NCBI GenBank assembly: GCA_030645495.1
Contig: JAUSLV010000033.1
Coordinates: 1-64,000 of the forward strand
Reading direction: 5' to 3'
Source: Actinomycetota bacterium
GTDB lineage: Bacteria; Actinomycetota; Acidimicrobiia; Acidimicrobiales; Ilumatobacteraceae
Length of the DNA stretch: 64,000 nt
The position numbers and the translations under genes were made by a program. Below the pieces are notes generated by a model. That model did no database searches, was not told the origin of the DNA, and saw only the letters and a program-made list of their open reading frames with translations. Shown piece after piece: positions 1-7,405 of this stretch. Each line of letters opens with the position of its first letter. The first letter of the stretch is position 1.

Positions 1-180
1 ACCCAGCAGAGGGAGCCGCAGACGCAGTCGTAGGCGACCCAGCAGAGGGAGCCGCAGACGCAGTCGTAGGCGACCCAGCAGAGGGAGCCGCAGACGCAGT
101 CGTAGGCGACCCAGCAGAGGGAGCCGCAGACGCAGTCGTAGGCGACCCAGCAGATAGAGCCGCAGACCGCCCAGTGAACC
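1..180. repeat. 36-bp tandem repeat, four perfect copies plus one degenerate
   Basis: Units at 1-36, 37-72, 73-108 and 109-144 are identical; 145-180 is a diverged fifth copy. The array continues off the left edge. The period is a multiple of three, and five of the six frames are open through the perfect units. One plus-strand frame reads Arg/Ser-rich and meets a TAG at 155-157 inside the degenerate unit; one minus-strand frame reads as a Pro/Thr/Ala/Ser-rich linker. It could be the low-complexity end of a gene lying mostly outside the window, or a non-coding minisatellite. There are no spacers, so it is not a CRISPR array. Confidence 0.95.
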
Positions 181-181
181 G

Positions 182-1492
182 TCAGGCGGTGATTCGGTCG
201 AGCACCGCGGCCTGCGCGGTGGCGGCCTTACCGGTGAGCGAGTAGGCCGCGCGCAGCAACTGTGTGGCCTGCTGCACCTGGGCCTCGGTGCGCGCGTGCA
301 CGATCGCGAGGGGTCGGTCGGGGCCGACCTGTTCGCCCAGCCCGGCGAGCCAGGTGAGGCCGACGGCATGATCGACGGGGTCTTGCGGACGGGTGCGCCC
401 GCCTCCGAGCGCCACCACCACCATGCCGACTGAGCGAGTGTCGATGCGCTGGACGGTGCCGGCCCGTTCGGGGTGGATGGCCACCGTCAGCGGTGCCGCC
501 TCCATGTGCGCCCAGGGGTTGTCGACGAACTTCTTCGGCCCGCCGAGCGCGGCGACCATCCTCGCGAACTTCTCGGCCGCCGCACCGCTGTCGAGCGCTG
601 CCTGCAACATCGCGAGCGCGGCCTTCGGGGTGGGCGCCAGCTTGCCGGCCAGCAGCATCTCCGCGCACAGTGCCATGGTGACCTCGTGCATGCGTGGCTC
701 GCGGCGGGCGCCGGTGAGGTACTCGACCGCGTAGGCCATCTCCACCGCGTTGCCAGCAGCGTCGGCGAGCGGGCGATCCATGTCGGTGATCAACGCCACC
801 GTGGGCAGGCCCGCGCCGGTGGCGACCGTGGCGATGCTCTGCGCCAACTCGCGCGCCTTGGGCAGCGTGGGCATGAATGCGCCGTTGCCGCACTTCACGT
901 CCATCGCCAGCCCATCGAGGCCGGCGGCGAGCTTCTTCGAGAGGATCGAGGCCGTGATCAGCCCGATGCTCTCCACCGTGGCCGTCACGTCGCGAATGCC
1001 GTACAGCCGCTTGTCGGCGGGGGCGAGATCGGCCGTCTGGCCGATGATCGCGCAACCCACCTTGCCCACCACGCTGCGGAACTTCGTCATCGTGGGAGCG
1101 GCGACGTAGCCGGGGATGCTCTCGAACTTGTCGTACGTGCCCCCGGTGTGGCCCAGGCCGCGGCCCGAGATCATCGGCACGTAGCCGCCGCACGCAGCCA
1201 CCATCGGGGCCAGCATCAGGCTGACGGTGTCGCCGACGCCGCCGGTGGAGTGCTTGTCGACAACGGGGCCGGGAAGATCCCAGCGCAGCACGGTGCCGCT
1301 GTCGCGCATCGCCTTCGTGAGCGCGACACGCTCGGCAATGTTCATCCCTTTGAAGTACACGGCCATCGCAAAGGCTGCGGCCTGCCCTTCGGTGACGCCG
1401 CCGTTCGTGAGGCCGGCGATGAACGACGCGATGTCGTCATCGGCCAGCACCTTGCCGTCGCGCTTGGCGCGGATGATCTCCTGGGGCAACAT
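182..1492 (-). CDS. deoA: Thymidine (pyrimidine-nucleoside) phosphorylase
   Basis: This enzyme phosphorolyses thymidine or deoxyuridine to the free base and deoxyribose-1-phosphate in the cytoplasm. The 436-residue product has the family length. It carries the phosphate-binding KHSTGGVGDT segment (about residues 80-89) and the family signature SGRGLGHTGGTYDKFES (109-125). The ATG at 1492 is chosen because longer in-frame starts run back through deoC in another frame. Its first base is the last base of the deoC stop codon (TGATG), so translation is probably coupled. With DeoC it forms a deoxynucleoside salvage pair. It ends next to the 36-bp repeat array. Confidence 0.96.
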   Translation of the reverse strand: MLPQEIIRAKRDGKVLADDDIASFIAGLTNGGVTEGQAAAFAMAVYFKGMNIAERVALTKAMRDSGTVLRWDLPGPVVDKHSTGGVGDTVSLMLAPMVAACGGYVPMISGRGLGHTGGTYDKFESIPGYVAAPTMTKFRSVVGKVGCAIIGQTADLAPADKRLYGIRDVTATVESIGLITASILSKKLAAGLDGLAMDVKCGNGAFMPTLPKARELAQSIATVATGAGLPTVALITDMDRPLADAAGNAVEMAYAVEYLTGARREPRMHEVTMALCAEMLLAGKLAPTPKAALAMLQAALDSGAAAEKFARMVAALGGPKKFVDNPWAHMEAAPLTVAIHPERAGTVQRIDTRSVGMVVVALGGGRTRPQDPVDHAVGLTWLAGLGEQVGPDRPLAIVHARTEAQVQQATQLLRAAYSLTGKAATAQAAVLDRITA

Positions 1493-2271
1493 CAGTAGCT
1501 GCCCGGCTTGCTCGTGGGGCCAGCAGCGGCGTCGCCGTCGAGTTCGGCTTCCAGCGCCGTGAGCAGCCCGCTGGCGCCGAAGCGGAACGTGGCGGGTGTG
1601 GCCCACCCTGCACCCATGATCCGATCGGCCTGTTCGAGGTACTCGGTGGCATCCGCGAGTGTGCGGATGCCACCGCTGGGCTTCAGCCCGACGGGCCGGC
1701 CTGCCGAGCGGATCACCTCCAGCATCACTTCGGTGGCCTGGGGCGAGGCGCTGCGCGGGGTCTTGCCCGTGGATGTCTTGATGAAGTCGGCACCCAGGCG
1801 AACCGCCATCTCGCTGGCCGCGCGGATCGTGTCGGCCGCCATCAACTCGCCGGTCTCGAGGATCACCTTCAATCGCTGCGGCGCAGGGACTGCGCCGCGC
1901 ACGGCTTGGATCATCGCCTCGGCGGTTGCCCGGTCGCCCGAGAGGAACGCCTTGTAGGGCAGCACGAGGTCGATCTCGTCGGCCCCGTCGGCGAGTGCCT
2001 CGCCCGTCAACTCCACCACGTCGTCGATCGCGTCGTCGCCGGCGGGGAAGTTCACGACAGTTGCGATCCGCACGCCCTTGCCGGCCAGGAGACGGGCGGC
2101 CATCGAGACGTGGCGCGGCCACACGCACACAGCGGCGACGTTGCCATAGCGGCCGACGGCCCGCGCGCACAGGGCGGCGACGTCGTCGGGGGTGGCTTCG
2201 TCGCCGAGTTCGGTGAGGTCGAGCAGGGTGATCGCGCGGCGCGCAATGTCGGTAGGTGAGGCGGTGCTCAT
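1492..2271 (-). CDS. deoC: Deoxyribose-phosphate aldolase
   Basis: DeoC cleaves 2-deoxyribose-5-phosphate to glyceraldehyde-3-phosphate and acetaldehyde, the step after DeoA (a phosphopentomutase is needed in between and is not in the window). The TIM-barrel protein of 259 residues has the active-site string DFIKTSTGKT, with the Schiff-base Lys near residue 165 and a second Lys at 170. ATG 2271 is preferred because an AGGGTG lies 6 nt upstream; ATG 2277 and GTG 2280 are in frame. It is the first gene of the deoC-deoA operon and is divergent from the alanyl-tRNA editing gene, with about 56 nt between them. Confidence 0.95.
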   Translation of the reverse strand: MSTASPTDIARRAITLLDLTELGDEATPDDVAALCARAVGRYGNVAAVCVWPRHVSMAARLLAGKGVRIATVVNFPAGDDAIDDVVELTGEALADGADEIDLVLPYKAFLSGDRATAEAMIQAVRGAVPAPQRLKVILETGELMAADTIRAASEMAVRLGADFIKTSTGKTPRSASPQATEVMLEVIRSAGRPVGLKPSGGIRTLADATEYLEQADRIMGAGWATPATFRFGASGLLTALEAELDGDAAAGPTSKPGSY

Positions 2272-2327
2272 GCGCATCACCCTAACGACGCTGGCCGATC
2301 GTCGGAAGGGACGGCAGACTCTTGTTC

Positions 2328-3071
2328 GTGACCGAACTGCTGTATCTCCGCGATGCGTACGCCACCCACTTCACCGCCACCGTGACGGAGGTGCGCACCA
2401 CCGACGAGGGGGTGAGCATCGCCCTCGACCGCACGCTGTTCTATCCGACGGGGGGTGGCCAGCCCCACGACACGGGCATGCTTGCGGGGCTGGCAGTCAC
2501 CGACGTGCGCAAAGAGGGCAACGACGTGTGGCACACGGTGGCGGCCGACGCGGTGCCGCCCGCCGTGGGCGCCATCGTGGAGGGCGACATCGACTTCGAC
2601 CGGCGCCATCGGCTGATGCGCACGCACACCGCGCTGCACGTGCTGTGCGGAGTGATCTGGAACGAATGGCACGTGCCGGTGACCGGCGGGAACATGGAGC
2701 CGCTGAGCGCCCGCATGGACTTCGAGTTCGATCCGCTGCCCGAGGGGTTCGCGGTCCGCATCGAGGAACTCGTGAATGCGGAGTTCGCGGCCGACCGAGC
2801 GATCGAGGTGGGCTTCTTGCCTCGCGACACGGCGGTGCACGATGCCGACCTCATCCGCACGAAGGTGAACATGATCCCCGAGAGCGTCACCGAGATCCGC
2901 GTGGTCGACATCGTCGGCCTCGACAAGCAGGCTGATGGCGGCACGCATGTTCGGAGCACGGCCGAGGTCGGTGGCCTGAAGGTGCTGAAGCTGGAGAGCA
3001 AGGGCAAGGGCAACAAGCGGGTCCGCGTCGAGATCGTCGACGCGCCGGCGACGCGAGACGCACATGAGTGA
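2328..3071 (+). CDS. Alanyl-tRNA editing protein (AlaX-type)
   Basis: A free-standing homologue of the AlaRS editing domain, expected to hydrolyse mischarged Ser- or Gly-tRNA(Ala) in the cytoplasm. The 247-residue product shows FYPTGGGQPHDTG near residues 38-50, the zinc-binding HTALH (H100, H104) and a C-terminal GGTHVRSTAEVG that supplies the remaining metal ligand. GTG 2328 gives the usual MTELLYL start; a TTG at 2322 is also possible and sits better behind the GGAAGGG at 2304-2310. The 3' end overlaps the glutaredoxin gene by 8 nt, so these genes form one operon. Confidence 0.9.
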   Translation: MTELLYLRDAYATHFTATVTEVRTTDEGVSIALDRTLFYPTGGGQPHDTGMLAGLAVTDVRKEGNDVWHTVAADAVPPAVGAIVEGDIDFDRRHRLMRTHTALHVLCGVIWNEWHVPVTGGNMEPLSARMDFEFDPLPEGFAVRIEELVNAEFAADRAIEVGFLPRDTAVHDADLIRTKVNMIPESVTEIRVVDIVGLDKQADGGTHVRSTAEVGGLKVLKLESKGKGNKRVRVEIVDAPATRDAHE

Positions 3072-3351
3072 CGCAGCGGCCACACCGCAGTCGTCGTCGG
3101 GTGGACCGCAGATCGTCGTCTACTCACGACCGATGTGCTCGTACTGCTTCTTGTTGCGGTCGGCTCTGCGGCGCGCGGAGTTGCCGTTCACGGAGGTCAA
3201 CATCTGGGACGATCCGCAGGCTGCCGCGTTCGTGCGTTCCGTCGCCGGCGGCAACGAGACGGTGCCGACGGTGACCGTCGGCGAGGTCGCCGTCGTCAAC
3301 CCCTCGGCGGCGCACGTGCGGGAGCTGTGGGCAGGAGGGATACGGCGATGA
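3064..3351 (+). CDS. Glutaredoxin-like protein, mycoredoxin type
   Basis: A 95-residue thioredoxin-fold protein with a CSYC redox motif (C25, C28), a cis-Pro segment ETVPTV and a C-terminal NPSA helix start. Mycoredoxins reduce mycothiol mixed disulfides in actinobacteria, and the CxYC motif with TVP fits that group. It may also be a general glutaredoxin; the window holds no mycothiol genes to decide. The gene overlaps the upstream editing gene by 8 nt and shares ATGA with the downstream acetyltransferase, which implies coupled translation. Confidence 0.88.
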   Translation: MSDAAATPQSSSGGPQIVVYSRPMCSYCFLLRSALRRAELPFTEVNIWDDPQAAAFVRSVAGGNETVPTVTVGEVAVVNPSAAHVRELWAGGIRR

Positions 3352-4202
3352 CGGTGGAAGTGCGCCCGATCCGTTTCGCCGACGACGTGTCGGCGTTCGA
3401 CGTGCTGATCGGGCACGACACCGACTCGCCGCGACCGCGGCGAACGCTGGTGGCGACGGACGGAGCCGCACTCGTCGGTGCGGCGTCGGCGACGTGGAGC
3501 AACCGCCATCCGGATCTCGTGCAGGGCTTCGTCGAGGTGCTGGCGACACACCGCCGGTCCGGCGTCGGCTCCACGCTCGCTGCGGCGTTGCGCCGCCTCG
3601 CCGGCGACGGTTTGGCCTGCTTCGTGGACGGCGACGACCCGGTCGCCGCGGGGTTTCTCCGCTCAGCCGGCTTCGCCCCGGTGGTCGACAGTTGGACGGT
3701 GCGCGCCGCGGTCGATGCCCGCTCGACCGCGGCGATTCCCGACGACACGGCCGCCGCCGGCATCGCGATCGATGCAACGCGGTCGACCGACGAGGTGGAG
3801 GCGTTCTTCGAGCGGATCTACGGCGATCGCCACGGCTGGGCGGGCAGGTATGTACCCAGCCCGGCACACCCCTGGATCCGTGTCGCCGGCACGATCGTCA
3901 CCGGCACGCTGTTCGTGGCCCGGCGGGAGGGTGCCATCGTCGCCGCGTCGTGCTTGACGAAGGGTGAGCTCAGCCGGGGCGCCGACGCGTTTCTCCCGCC
4001 GACCGGCTCGGTGTTGGACGTGAACGACCCGGCTGCGTCGGCGGTGGTGAGGGCAGTCGTGACTGCAACGCTGCGTGCCGGCGCGGCGCGTGGTGTCACC
4101 AGGGTGAACGTGGAGTTCGACTCGCCGTACGTGGAACTCGTCACGCTGATGGATTCGCTGGCGACGGAACCGGTGTCGCACCGCACCGTCTGGAAGCCCT
4201 GA
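3348..4202 (+). CDS. GNAT-family N-acetyltransferase
   Basis: A 284-residue protein whose first half is a GNAT fold with the acetyl-CoA-binding motif THRRSGVGSTLAAAL (about residues 65-79). The second half looks like a diverged second GNAT domain without a clear motif A. The substrate cannot be told. ATG 3348 follows AGGAGGG at 3333-3339 and overlaps the glutaredoxin stop (ATGA). It is the last gene of the editing-glutaredoxin-acetyltransferase operon. Mycothiol synthase also has tandem GNAT domains of similar total size, but the characteristic sequence is not evident, so I do not claim it. Confidence 0.8.
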   Translation: MTVEVRPIRFADDVSAFDVLIGHDTDSPRPRRTLVATDGAALVGAASATWSNRHPDLVQGFVEVLATHRRSGVGSTLAAALRRLAGDGLACFVDGDDPVAAGFLRSAGFAPVVDSWTVRAAVDARSTAAIPDDTAAAGIAIDATRSTDEVEAFFERIYGDRHGWAGRYVPSPAHPWIRVAGTIVTGTLFVARREGAIVAASCLTKGELSRGADAFLPPTGSVLDVNDPAASAVVRAVVTATLRAGAARGVTRVNVEFDSPYVELVTLMDSLATEPVSHRTVWKP

Positions 4203-4216
4203 CGCCTCGCCCACTA

Positions 4217-4254
4217 ATACCTGCAGGGGTATCAGCGGCACGGTGGCGTACGCT
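4217..4254 (+). promoter_or_regulatory. CsoR-like dyad overlapping a leaderless promoter
   Basis: ATACC and GGTAT (4217-4221, 4228-4232) flank TGCAGG. Read on the minus strand the site is ATACCCCTGCAGGTAT, close to known CsoR/RcnR-family operators. A -10-like TACGCT at 4249-4254 ends 6 nt before the ATG of the multicopper oxidase, so the dyad covers the expected -35 region. Copper-responsive repression is inferred; no csoR gene is in the window. Confidence 0.6.
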
Positions 4255-4260
4255 GAACGG

Positions 4261-5781
4261 ATGAACACCCCGCTCGCGTCCGGTCCGCTGTTGTCCCGCC
4301 GGTCGGCGCTGCGCCTCACCGGCCTCGGGGCGTTGGCCGCGGGTGTAGCCGCATGCAGCAACGGCAACGGCGGGGGCGCCACGGGCACGCCTGCCGCACC
4401 CGACTCGTCGGTACCCCTACCCAGCGGCGCGGCGTTCGTGCAACCCGCGGAACTCGTGAGTGCGAACGGCCGCTTGGAGGTCACGCTGGAGGCGGCGCCC
4501 TACATGGCGTCATGGAACGGGGCGACCCGTTATGCGCTGGCGTACAACGGCAGTGTGCCCGGCCCGACGCTGCGTGCGCGGCCCGGCGACACCATCCGCC
4601 TGACGCTTCGTAACGGCCTCGACCAGCCGACGAACCTGCACACCCACGGCCTGCACGTGTCGCCCGAGGGCTACAGCGACAACATCTTCCACATGATCGA
4701 CCCGGGTGGTTCGTTGACCTATGAGTACGAGCTGCCGGGCGACCATCCCAGCGGCACGTTCTGGTACCACCCCCACCACCATGGGTTCGTCGCCGCGCAG
4801 GTGTCGGGTGGCCTGGCCGGGGCGATCATCATCGAGGACGACATCGACGACTCGCCGGTGATGAGGGCATCGACCGAGCGTGTGCTGATCATCTCCGATC
4901 CGAAGATCGGTACGGACGAGTCGGTGCTGACGGTGACGAGCGCGGAGCAGAACAACGGCCGTGAAGGCGATGCGGCGCTGATCAACGGCGTGCTGCGCCC
5001 GGTGATCGACGCCGAGACGGGGACGGTGGAGCGCTGGCGGATCATCAACGCGAGTTCATCGCGCTACTACCGCCTGACGTTGTCGGGCGCGTCGATGTCG
5101 CAGATCGCCAGCGATCATGGGCGCTTCGGGCCGATCGCGGTCGGCACACTGCTGCTGACCCCCGGTCAGCGCGCCGAGGTGCTCGTATCGCTGAACGAGG
5201 CCGGCACGATCACGCTCTCCACCGAGGCCGTCGCCCGTGGCATGTCGATGGGTGGAGGCGGAATGGGCATGGGTGGAGGCGGGATGGGCATGGGTGGTGA
5301 TGCGCTCAGCCCGGCAGCCGATCTGCTGACGGTGGTGGTCACAGGCCCAGCCGGCGCGGCCCCGGGTGCGGGCATGGTGACGCCGAGTCTGGAGGCGCTC
5401 GACTCGATGGTGGTCGACGCCGAGCGGCACATCTCGTTCGGCGCGATGGGCATGGGTCGCGGCGAGTTCGTGATCGATGGCAAGCCGTTCGCCGCCGATC
5501 GTGTCGATGCCGACGTGCTGTTCGGCACGACCGAGGACTGGATCGTGACGAACAACTCGATGATGCCGCACCCGTTCCACCTGCACGTGTGGCCGTTCCG
5601 CGTGGTGGAGCGCAGCGACGGCTCGGAACCCGACCCCGGGTGGCGCGACACGGTGAACATCCCCACCGGGCAGTCCGTGCGCCTGCGCATCCCGTTCCGC
5701 GACTTCAGCGGCACGACGGTGTACCACTGCCACATCCTCGATCACGAAGACCTGGGGATGATGGCGATCATCGACGTCTGA
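4261..5781 (+). CDS. Multicopper oxidase, Tat-exported lipoprotein
   Basis: A 506-residue cupredoxin oxidase, probably a cuprous oxidase or laccase-like enzyme acting outside the membrane. The N-terminus has SRRSALRL (twin-arginine) and LAAGVAAC (lipobox). All copper-site motifs are present: LHTHGLH, WYHPHHHG, HPFHLHVW and YHCHILDHEDLGMM near the C-terminus. A Met/Gly-rich insertion made of two GGGGMGM-type repeats (coded near 5240-5300) resembles the Met-rich copper-binding loop of CueO-type enzymes. The start is ATG 4261; a GTG at 4243 would add residues before the Tat motif and lies upstream of the -10 box. It stands alone and is followed by a strong hairpin. Confidence 0.93.
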   Translation: MNTPLASGPLLSRRSALRLTGLGALAAGVAACSNGNGGGATGTPAAPDSSVPLPSGAAFVQPAELVSANGRLEVTLEAAPYMASWNGATRYALAYNGSVPGPTLRARPGDTIRLTLRNGLDQPTNLHTHGLHVSPEGYSDNIFHMIDPGGSLTYEYELPGDHPSGTFWYHPHHHGFVAAQVSGGLAGAIIIEDDIDDSPVMRASTERVLIISDPKIGTDESVLTVTSAEQNNGREGDAALINGVLRPVIDAETGTVERWRIINASSSRYYRLTLSGASMSQIASDHGRFGPIAVGTLLLTPGQRAEVLVSLNEAGTITLSTEAVARGMSMGGGGMGMGGGGMGMGGDALSPAADLLTVVVTGPAGAAPGAGMVTPSLEALDSMVVDAERHISFGAMGMGRGEFVIDGKPFAADRVDADVLFGTTEDWIVTNNSMMPHPFHLHVWPFRVVERSDGSEPDPGWRDTVNIPTGQSVRLRIPFRDFSGTTVYHCHILDHEDLGMMAIIDV

Positions 5782-5885
5782 CCTGAGAATGAAGGTGACC
5801 CCGGCGCGGTTACAAGTCGCCCGGGGTCGTGGCCGCAACCCGTGGAGGCTCCGGCAGCCTCACGGTAGCGCACACCGACGTGAAA

Positions 5886-5909
5886 GAGCCCGGGGCGAAC
5901 CCCGGGCTC
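5886..5909. terminator. Perfect GC-rich hairpin between convergent genes
   Basis: A 10-bp perfect stem, GAGCCCGGGG and its complement, closes a CGAA tetraloop. It lies between the convergent multicopper oxidase and amidohydrolase genes, so it probably terminates both transcripts. There is no long T tract, as is common in high-GC actinobacteria. Confidence 0.8.
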
Positions 5910-5947
5910 CTTCAACTCGCTCCGCCGCGAGTGGTGTCGGTGGTGCG

Positions 5948-7219
5948 TCAGTTGCCGGCGACGAGCGCGGCCTCGAAGCGCCGCTTGTACTCGACCTTCG
6001 AGGTCTCGCTGACATCGACGCCCGCTGCCTTGGCCTTGGCCCGCAGGGCGCCCACCGTGGCGTCTTCCTTCTTGATGTACTGGAACGGGTCGTAGTCGAA
6101 GAAGTTGGCCACGTTCTTCCACGTGATCGCGTCGATGTCGGCATCGCTGCACTTCGCTGCGTTGAGCTCTTGCATCAGCAGTTCGGGCGAGTTCGGCCAC
6201 GTGCAGTCGGAGTGCGGGTAGTCGCACTCCCACGCCAGCGTGTTCACGCCGATGCGGTCGCGCAGGTGCAGTGCCGACGGGTCGGTGATGAAGCAGGCGA
6301 GGAAGTGCTCCTTCCAGGCTTCGGTGGGGGTCTTGCCGGCGGGCAGCTTGTCGAGGTGCGTCCACGACTGGTTCGTGACGTGACGATCCATGCGGTCGAG
6401 GAAGAACGACACCCAGCCGATGCCGCCCTCGGAGAGGGCGAACTTCAGCGTGGGGAAGCGCTGCAGCAGGCCGCCGAGGATGATGTCGGTGACCGTGATC
6501 GCCATCACCTGCGGGGCGAGGATGATCAGGTCGTCCATGATCGCCTCGGCCGGGCGCTTCACCAGGCCGAAGCCGCCGCCGATGTGCATGCACGGCGTCA
6601 TGCCGGTGTCGAGCATGGCAGCGAACACAGGGTCCCAGTGGCCCGAAGCGAAGCTGGGCAGTCCCACGCCGTAGGGCGTCTCGGGCATGCTGATCGCCTT
6701 GCAGCCCTTTGCTGCGACACGGTGCACTTCCTTGACGGCGGCGTCGATGTCGAAGATCGGCAGGATCGACAGCGGGATGAAGCGGCCCGGGTGCGAGCCG
6801 GCGACATCGTCGATGGCCCAGTCGTTGTAGGCGCTGATCGCCGCGTTGGTGAGTGCCTTGTCGGGCATCTTCGCCAGGTGGGTGCCGGCGAAACCGGCGA
6901 ACGTGGGGAAGTTCATACCGGCCAACATGCCGTTGGCATCCATGTCCTTCACGCGCTCGTCGACGTCGTAGCAACCGGGGCGCATCTCCGACAGGTCGGT
7001 GGGGTCGAAGCCCCACTCGCTCTTGGGCCACGAGGCGACGGCCGCCAGGCCAGGCACGCCGATCGACTCGCCCTGGAAGATCCAGTGGTCCTTGCCGTCG
7101 ATCTTGGTGAGCTTCGGGGCCTTGTCCTTCAGCGCTGCCGGCATGTGGTTGTCGAACATGTCGGGCGGTTCGATCATGTGGTCATCGATGCTCAACAAGA
7201 TCATGTCATTGACGTTCAC
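5948..7219 (-). CDS. Metal-dependent amidohydrolase (amidohydrolase 2 family)
   Basis: A 423-residue TIM-barrel hydrolase or decarboxylase of the COG2159 type. It has the N-terminal metal motif DDHMIEPP and, late in the protein, WECDYPHSDCTWP, the variant of the D-x-P-H motif used by this family. Such enzymes are abundant in actinobacteria that degrade aromatic or steroid-like compounds, but the substrate is unknown. GTG 7219 is chosen because GAGGAGG (7223-7229) sits just upstream; a longer GTG at 7240 would read through that ribosome site. A 15-bp dyad lies about 50 nt upstream. A related enzyme is coded at 47701-48852. Confidence 0.88.
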   Translation of the reverse strand: MNVNDMILLSIDDHMIEPPDMFDNHMPAALKDKAPKLTKIDGKDHWIFQGESIGVPGLAAVASWPKSEWGFDPTDLSEMRPGCYDVDERVKDMDANGMLAGMNFPTFAGFAGTHLAKMPDKALTNAAISAYNDWAIDDVAGSHPGRFIPLSILPIFDIDAAVKEVHRVAAKGCKAISMPETPYGVGLPSFASGHWDPVFAAMLDTGMTPCMHIGGGFGLVKRPAEAIMDDLIILAPQVMAITVTDIILGGLLQRFPTLKFALSEGGIGWVSFFLDRMDRHVTNQSWTHLDKLPAGKTPTEAWKEHFLACFITDPSALHLRDRIGVNTLAWECDYPHSDCTWPNSPELLMQELNAAKCSDADIDAITWKNVANFFDYDPFQYIKKEDATVGALRAKAKAAGVDVSETSKVEYKRRFEAALVAGN

Positions 7220-7266
7220 TGTGCCTCCTCGGGCGTACACGCTGACCCGGGCCCCTCAGCTCGGAT

Positions 7267-7281
7267 TGTCAGAGCCTGACA
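7267..7281. promoter_or_regulatory. Inverted repeat in divergent promoter region
   Basis: TGTCAG and CTGACA separated by AGC form a 15-bp dyad between the amidohydrolase gene (minus) and the ATP-grasp operon (plus). Its size suits a dimeric repressor such as TetR or GntR. Which gene it controls is unknown. Confidence 0.45.
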
Positions 7282-7405
7282 GATTCGGTTCAGCGCCTCC
7301 TAGGGACCAAAGTCCATTTGTGCCGCTACGGCGTGGGCGTGCCAGTTCACGGACCTGTCATCATCGTGGAATGCCCCGGAAACGCCGCGCCGACAGGTTG
7401 GGTGG

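Noticed and set aside
1-180. 36-bp repeats as a CRISPR array
   Set aside because: The units are directly adjacent without spacers, and no cas genes are near.
1493-2170. Extended N-terminus of thymidine phosphorylase
   Set aside because: It overlaps deoC in another frame and is Arg/Pro-rich shadow sequence; the coupled ATG at 1492 is the real start.
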